A stretch of 8,009 bases of DNA from Palsa-459 sp035937595 (GTDB lineage: Bacteria; Actinomycetota; Acidimicrobiia; Acidimicrobiales; RAAP-2). Position numbers and translations under genes: made by a program. Of this stretch, positions 6,224-8,009 are shown in pieces. The notes under the pieces were generated by a model. That model searched no databases. It worked only from the letters and a program-made list of their open reading frames with translations, and was not told where the DNA came from. Every line of letters begins with the position of its first letter. Position 1 is the first letter of the stretch. The stretch is from assembly GCA_035937595.1 (NCBI GenBank), contig DASZHS010000014.1, forward strand, positions 1-8,009. The letters run 5' to 3'.

Positions 6224-6230
6224 CGAACCG

Positions 6231-7277
6231 ATGGGCGACGGGGTCACGGGGATCGACGTCCCGCGCGTCTCGGCTTGGCTCGCGGCGCACGTCGACGGCG
6301 CGGCGGCGCCGTTCACGTTCGAGCTGATCGCGGGCGGCCGATCCAACCTCACGTTCCGCGTGACCGATGCCGGGGGTCGCGACTGGGCGCTCCGACGCCC
6401 GCCCGTGCACCACGTGCTGCCGACGGCGCACGACATGGTCCGCGAGCACACCGTCCTCGCCGCGGTCGGCCCGGCGGGCGTCCCGGTGCCCACGGTGGTC
6501 GCCCTGTGCACGGACGAGGCCGTCAACGAGCGGCCGTTCTACGTGATGGAGTTCGTCGAGGGCCACATCCTGCGCGACGCGAGGATGGCCGCAGAAGAGC
6601 TCGACGCCGAGGCGAGGGCGCGGGTCGGCACGCAGCTCGCGACCACCCTCGCGGGCCTCCACGCCCTCGATCCCGACGAGGTCGGGCTCGCGGGCCTCGC
6701 ACGCCACGACGGCTATATCGAGCGACAGCTCCGCCGCTGGCAGGGCCAGTACGAGCAGATGCGCGTCGCGGGCATCGACCAGGGCGCCATCGTTGGCGAG
6801 GTCGGGGAGGCCCTCGCCGTGCGGATCCCGCCCCAGCAGCGCGTCTCGATCGTCCACGGGGACTACCGCCTGGACAACACCGTCCTCGACGACGACGGCT
6901 CGGTGCGCGCGATCCTCGACTGGGAGATCTGCACGCTCGGCGACCCGCTCGCGGACATCGGCATCCTGTGCGACTACTGGGCCGATCCCGGCGACGTCCA
7001 GGTCGCGCTCATGGGGGCTGCCCCGACGACGGCACCGGGGTTCGAGTCCCGCGACCAGGTCCGCAAGGTCTACGAGGCGACGAGCGGGCTCGACTGCACC
7101 GAGCTCCCCTACTACCAGGCGTTCGGGTACTGGAAGCTGGCCTGCATCCTCCAGGGCGTCTACGCCCGCTACGCCGCGGGTGCCACCGCCGGCGACACGG
7201 GCCCGGTCGACGGGTTCCCCGCGCACGTCGTCGCGCTCGCGGAGCGCGCGCGCGACCTCCTGGCGACGCGGTCGTGA
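6231..7277 (+). CDS. APH-fold phosphotransferase, ACAD10/11-like
   Basis: 348 residues with the kinase-like fold of the aminoglycoside phosphotransferase (APH) family. Seen: GGRSNLTFRV near residues 35-44 as the nucleotide-binding loop, WALRRPP just after it, the hinge region FYVMEFVEGHILRD, the catalytic HGDYRLDN (H209 to N216, with D211 as the likely base) and the metal-binding DWEICTLGDPLADIG (D230 onward). This pattern, with LRRPP and the TLGDPLAD ending, marks the subgroup found in the N-terminus of mammalian ACAD10/ACAD11 and in bacterial LvaA, which phosphorylate 4-hydroxyacyl-CoA in fatty or hydroxy acid breakdown. It is unlikely to be an antibiotic-resistance enzyme. ATG 6231 was chosen over the open frame to 6054, which would overlap the thioredoxin gene and both -10 boxes. 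Its TGA overlaps the next gene's GTG. The substrate is inferred, not shown. Confidence 0.88.
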   Translation: MGDGVTGIDVPRVSAWLAAHVDGAAAPFTFELIAGGRSNLTFRVTDAGGRDWALRRPPVHHVLPTAHDMVREHTVLAAVGPAGVPVPTVVALCTDEAVNERPFYVMEFVEGHILRDARMAAEELDAEARARVGTQLATTLAGLHALDPDEVGLAGLARHDGYIERQLRRWQGQYEQMRVAGIDQGAIVGEVGEALAVRIPPQQRVSIVHGDYRLDNTVLDDDGSVRAILDWEICTLGDPLADIGILCDYWADPGDVQVALMGAAPTTAPGFESRDQVRKVYEATSGLDCTELPYYQAFGYWKLACILQGVYARYAAGATAGDTGPVDGFPAHVVALAERARDLLATRS

Positions 7278-8009
7278 CACCGCCCGACGAGCGCGTCCTC
7301 GTCGTCGACGAGCCGACGCTCACCGATCCGGTGCTCGTCGTCGCCCTCGAGGGCTGGATCGACGCGGGGTTCGGCGCCGCCACCGCGATCGCCGCGCTGC
7401 TCGAGATCACGGGCTCGACGATCGTCGCCACGTTCGACGGCGAGTACTTCTTGGACCAGCGTGCGCGCCGGCCCATGGCCCGCATCGTCGACGGCGTCAC
7501 CGCCGAGCTGCGCTGGCCCGAGATCCAGCTGCGGCGCGGGACGGACGCGAGCGGTCGCGACGTCCTCCTGCTCGTCGGCCCCGAGCCGGACTTCCACTGG
7601 CTGGAGTTCGCCGAGCTCGTGGTGACCCTGGCGGAGCGCTTCGGCGTCCGCCTCGTCGTCGGGCTCGGCGCGTTCCCCGCGCCCGCGCCGCACACCCGTC
7701 CGGTCCGGCTCGCCGCGACGGTGCCGCAGGCGTCCCAGCACCTCTTGGAGAAGGTGGGCCTCGTCGCGGGGGAGCTCGAGGTCCCCGCGGGCATCGTCTC
7801 GGCGCTCGAGCTCGCCTTCGCCGACGCTGAGATCGAGGCCATCACGTTGTGGGCGAGGGTCCCGCACTACGTGGCGACGCTCCCGTACCCGCAGGCGTCT
7901 GTCGCCCTCCTCGACGGGCTGGCGGCCATCGCCGGGCTCTCCTTGGCAGCCGAGAGCCTGCGCAAGGCCGCGGAGGACGCCCGCTCGCGGGTGAACGAGC
8001 TCGTGGCGT
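7274..8009 (+). CDS. PAC2-family protein, N-terminal part (cut by window edge)
   Basis: The first 245 residues are in the window and the frame is open at the right edge; full actinobacterial members are about 300 residues. The start GTG 7274 overlaps the phosphotransferase stop as GTGA, so the two are probably co-transcribed and translationally coupled. Seen: VLVVALEGWIDAGFGAATA (about 21-39), GEYFLDQRARRP followed by MARIVDG, LLLVGPEPDFHWLEFAE, VVGLGAFPAPAPHTRPV and LWARVPHYVATLPYPQASVALL, a set typical of the PAC2 family (named for the eukaryotic proteasome assembly chaperone 2, also called the ATP-grasp-associated DUF75 group). The bacterial role is unknown, and a link to proteasome assembly is only by family name. 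The end VNELVA falls in the C-terminal helical part. Confidence 0.88.
   Translation, partial: MTPPDERVLVVDEPTLTDPVLVVALEGWIDAGFGAATAIAALLEITGSTIVATFDGEYFLDQRARRPMARIVDGVTAELRWPEIQLRRGTDASGRDVLLLVGPEPDFHWLEFAELVVTLAERFGVRLVVGLGAFPAPAPHTRPVRLAATVPQASQHLLEKVGLVAGELEVPAGIVSALELAFADAEIEAITLWARVPHYVATLPYPQASVALLDGLAAIAGLSLAAESLRKAAEDARSRVNELVA

Noticed and set aside
5427..7280. Minus-strand open frame of 617 codons across the phosphotransferase and thioredoxin genes.
   Set aside because: It overlaps two genes with clear catalytic motifs in other frames, and its own translation is low-complexity charged sequence.

Overview
The window is dense, very GC-rich bacterial chromosome. GC-biased third positions, frequent GTG starts, 4-base GTGA gene overlaps, TANNNT -10 boxes placed directly before start codons, a mycobacterial-FolP2-like pterin-binding protein and a PAC2 protein all point to an Actinomycetota (actinobacterium). 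A deep lineage such as Acidimicrobiia is possible, but that placement is a guess.

Layout. (1) Bases 1-3152, minus strand: two tandem paralogous FtsX-type ABC transporter permeases. The left one is cut by the window edge (first 195 residues seen); the other is complete (815 residues). Each is preceded by nearly the same regulatory block of roughly 100 bp: a long interrupted dyad carrying GTGGTACCAC-like palindromes, then an 11-bp palindrome GCACAcTGTGC next to the Shine-Dalgarno sequence. (2) 3153-3315: divergent intergenic region holding the second copy of that block and the rpsT promoter. (3) 3316-3579, plus strand: rpsT (ribosomal protein bS20). (4) 3599-6172, minus strand: an apparent three-gene operon, transcribed as thioredoxin/TPR protein, then FolP2-like dihydropteroate synthase homologue, then holA (DNA polymerase III delta). 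rpsT and holA converge on a GC-rich hairpin whose loop is the holA stop codon. (5) 6173-6230: a 58-bp divergent promoter region that looks leaderless in both directions. (6) 6231-8009, plus strand: an APH-fold phosphotransferase of the ACAD10/11-like group overlapping a PAC2-family gene that runs off the right edge.

The housekeeping part (rpsT, holA, folP homologue, thioredoxin) is ordinary chromosomal backbone. The most unusual element is the duplicated permease with its duplicated upstream block: the two proteins have diverged to roughly half identity over the shared N-terminus, while parts of the upstream DNA are almost unchanged, which suggests a shared operator and co-regulation. No ABC ATPase for these permeases is inside the window. 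I saw no tRNA, rRNA, CRISPR array, insertion sequence, phage gene or origin. Intergenic space is short throughout (the longest gap is 163 bp).
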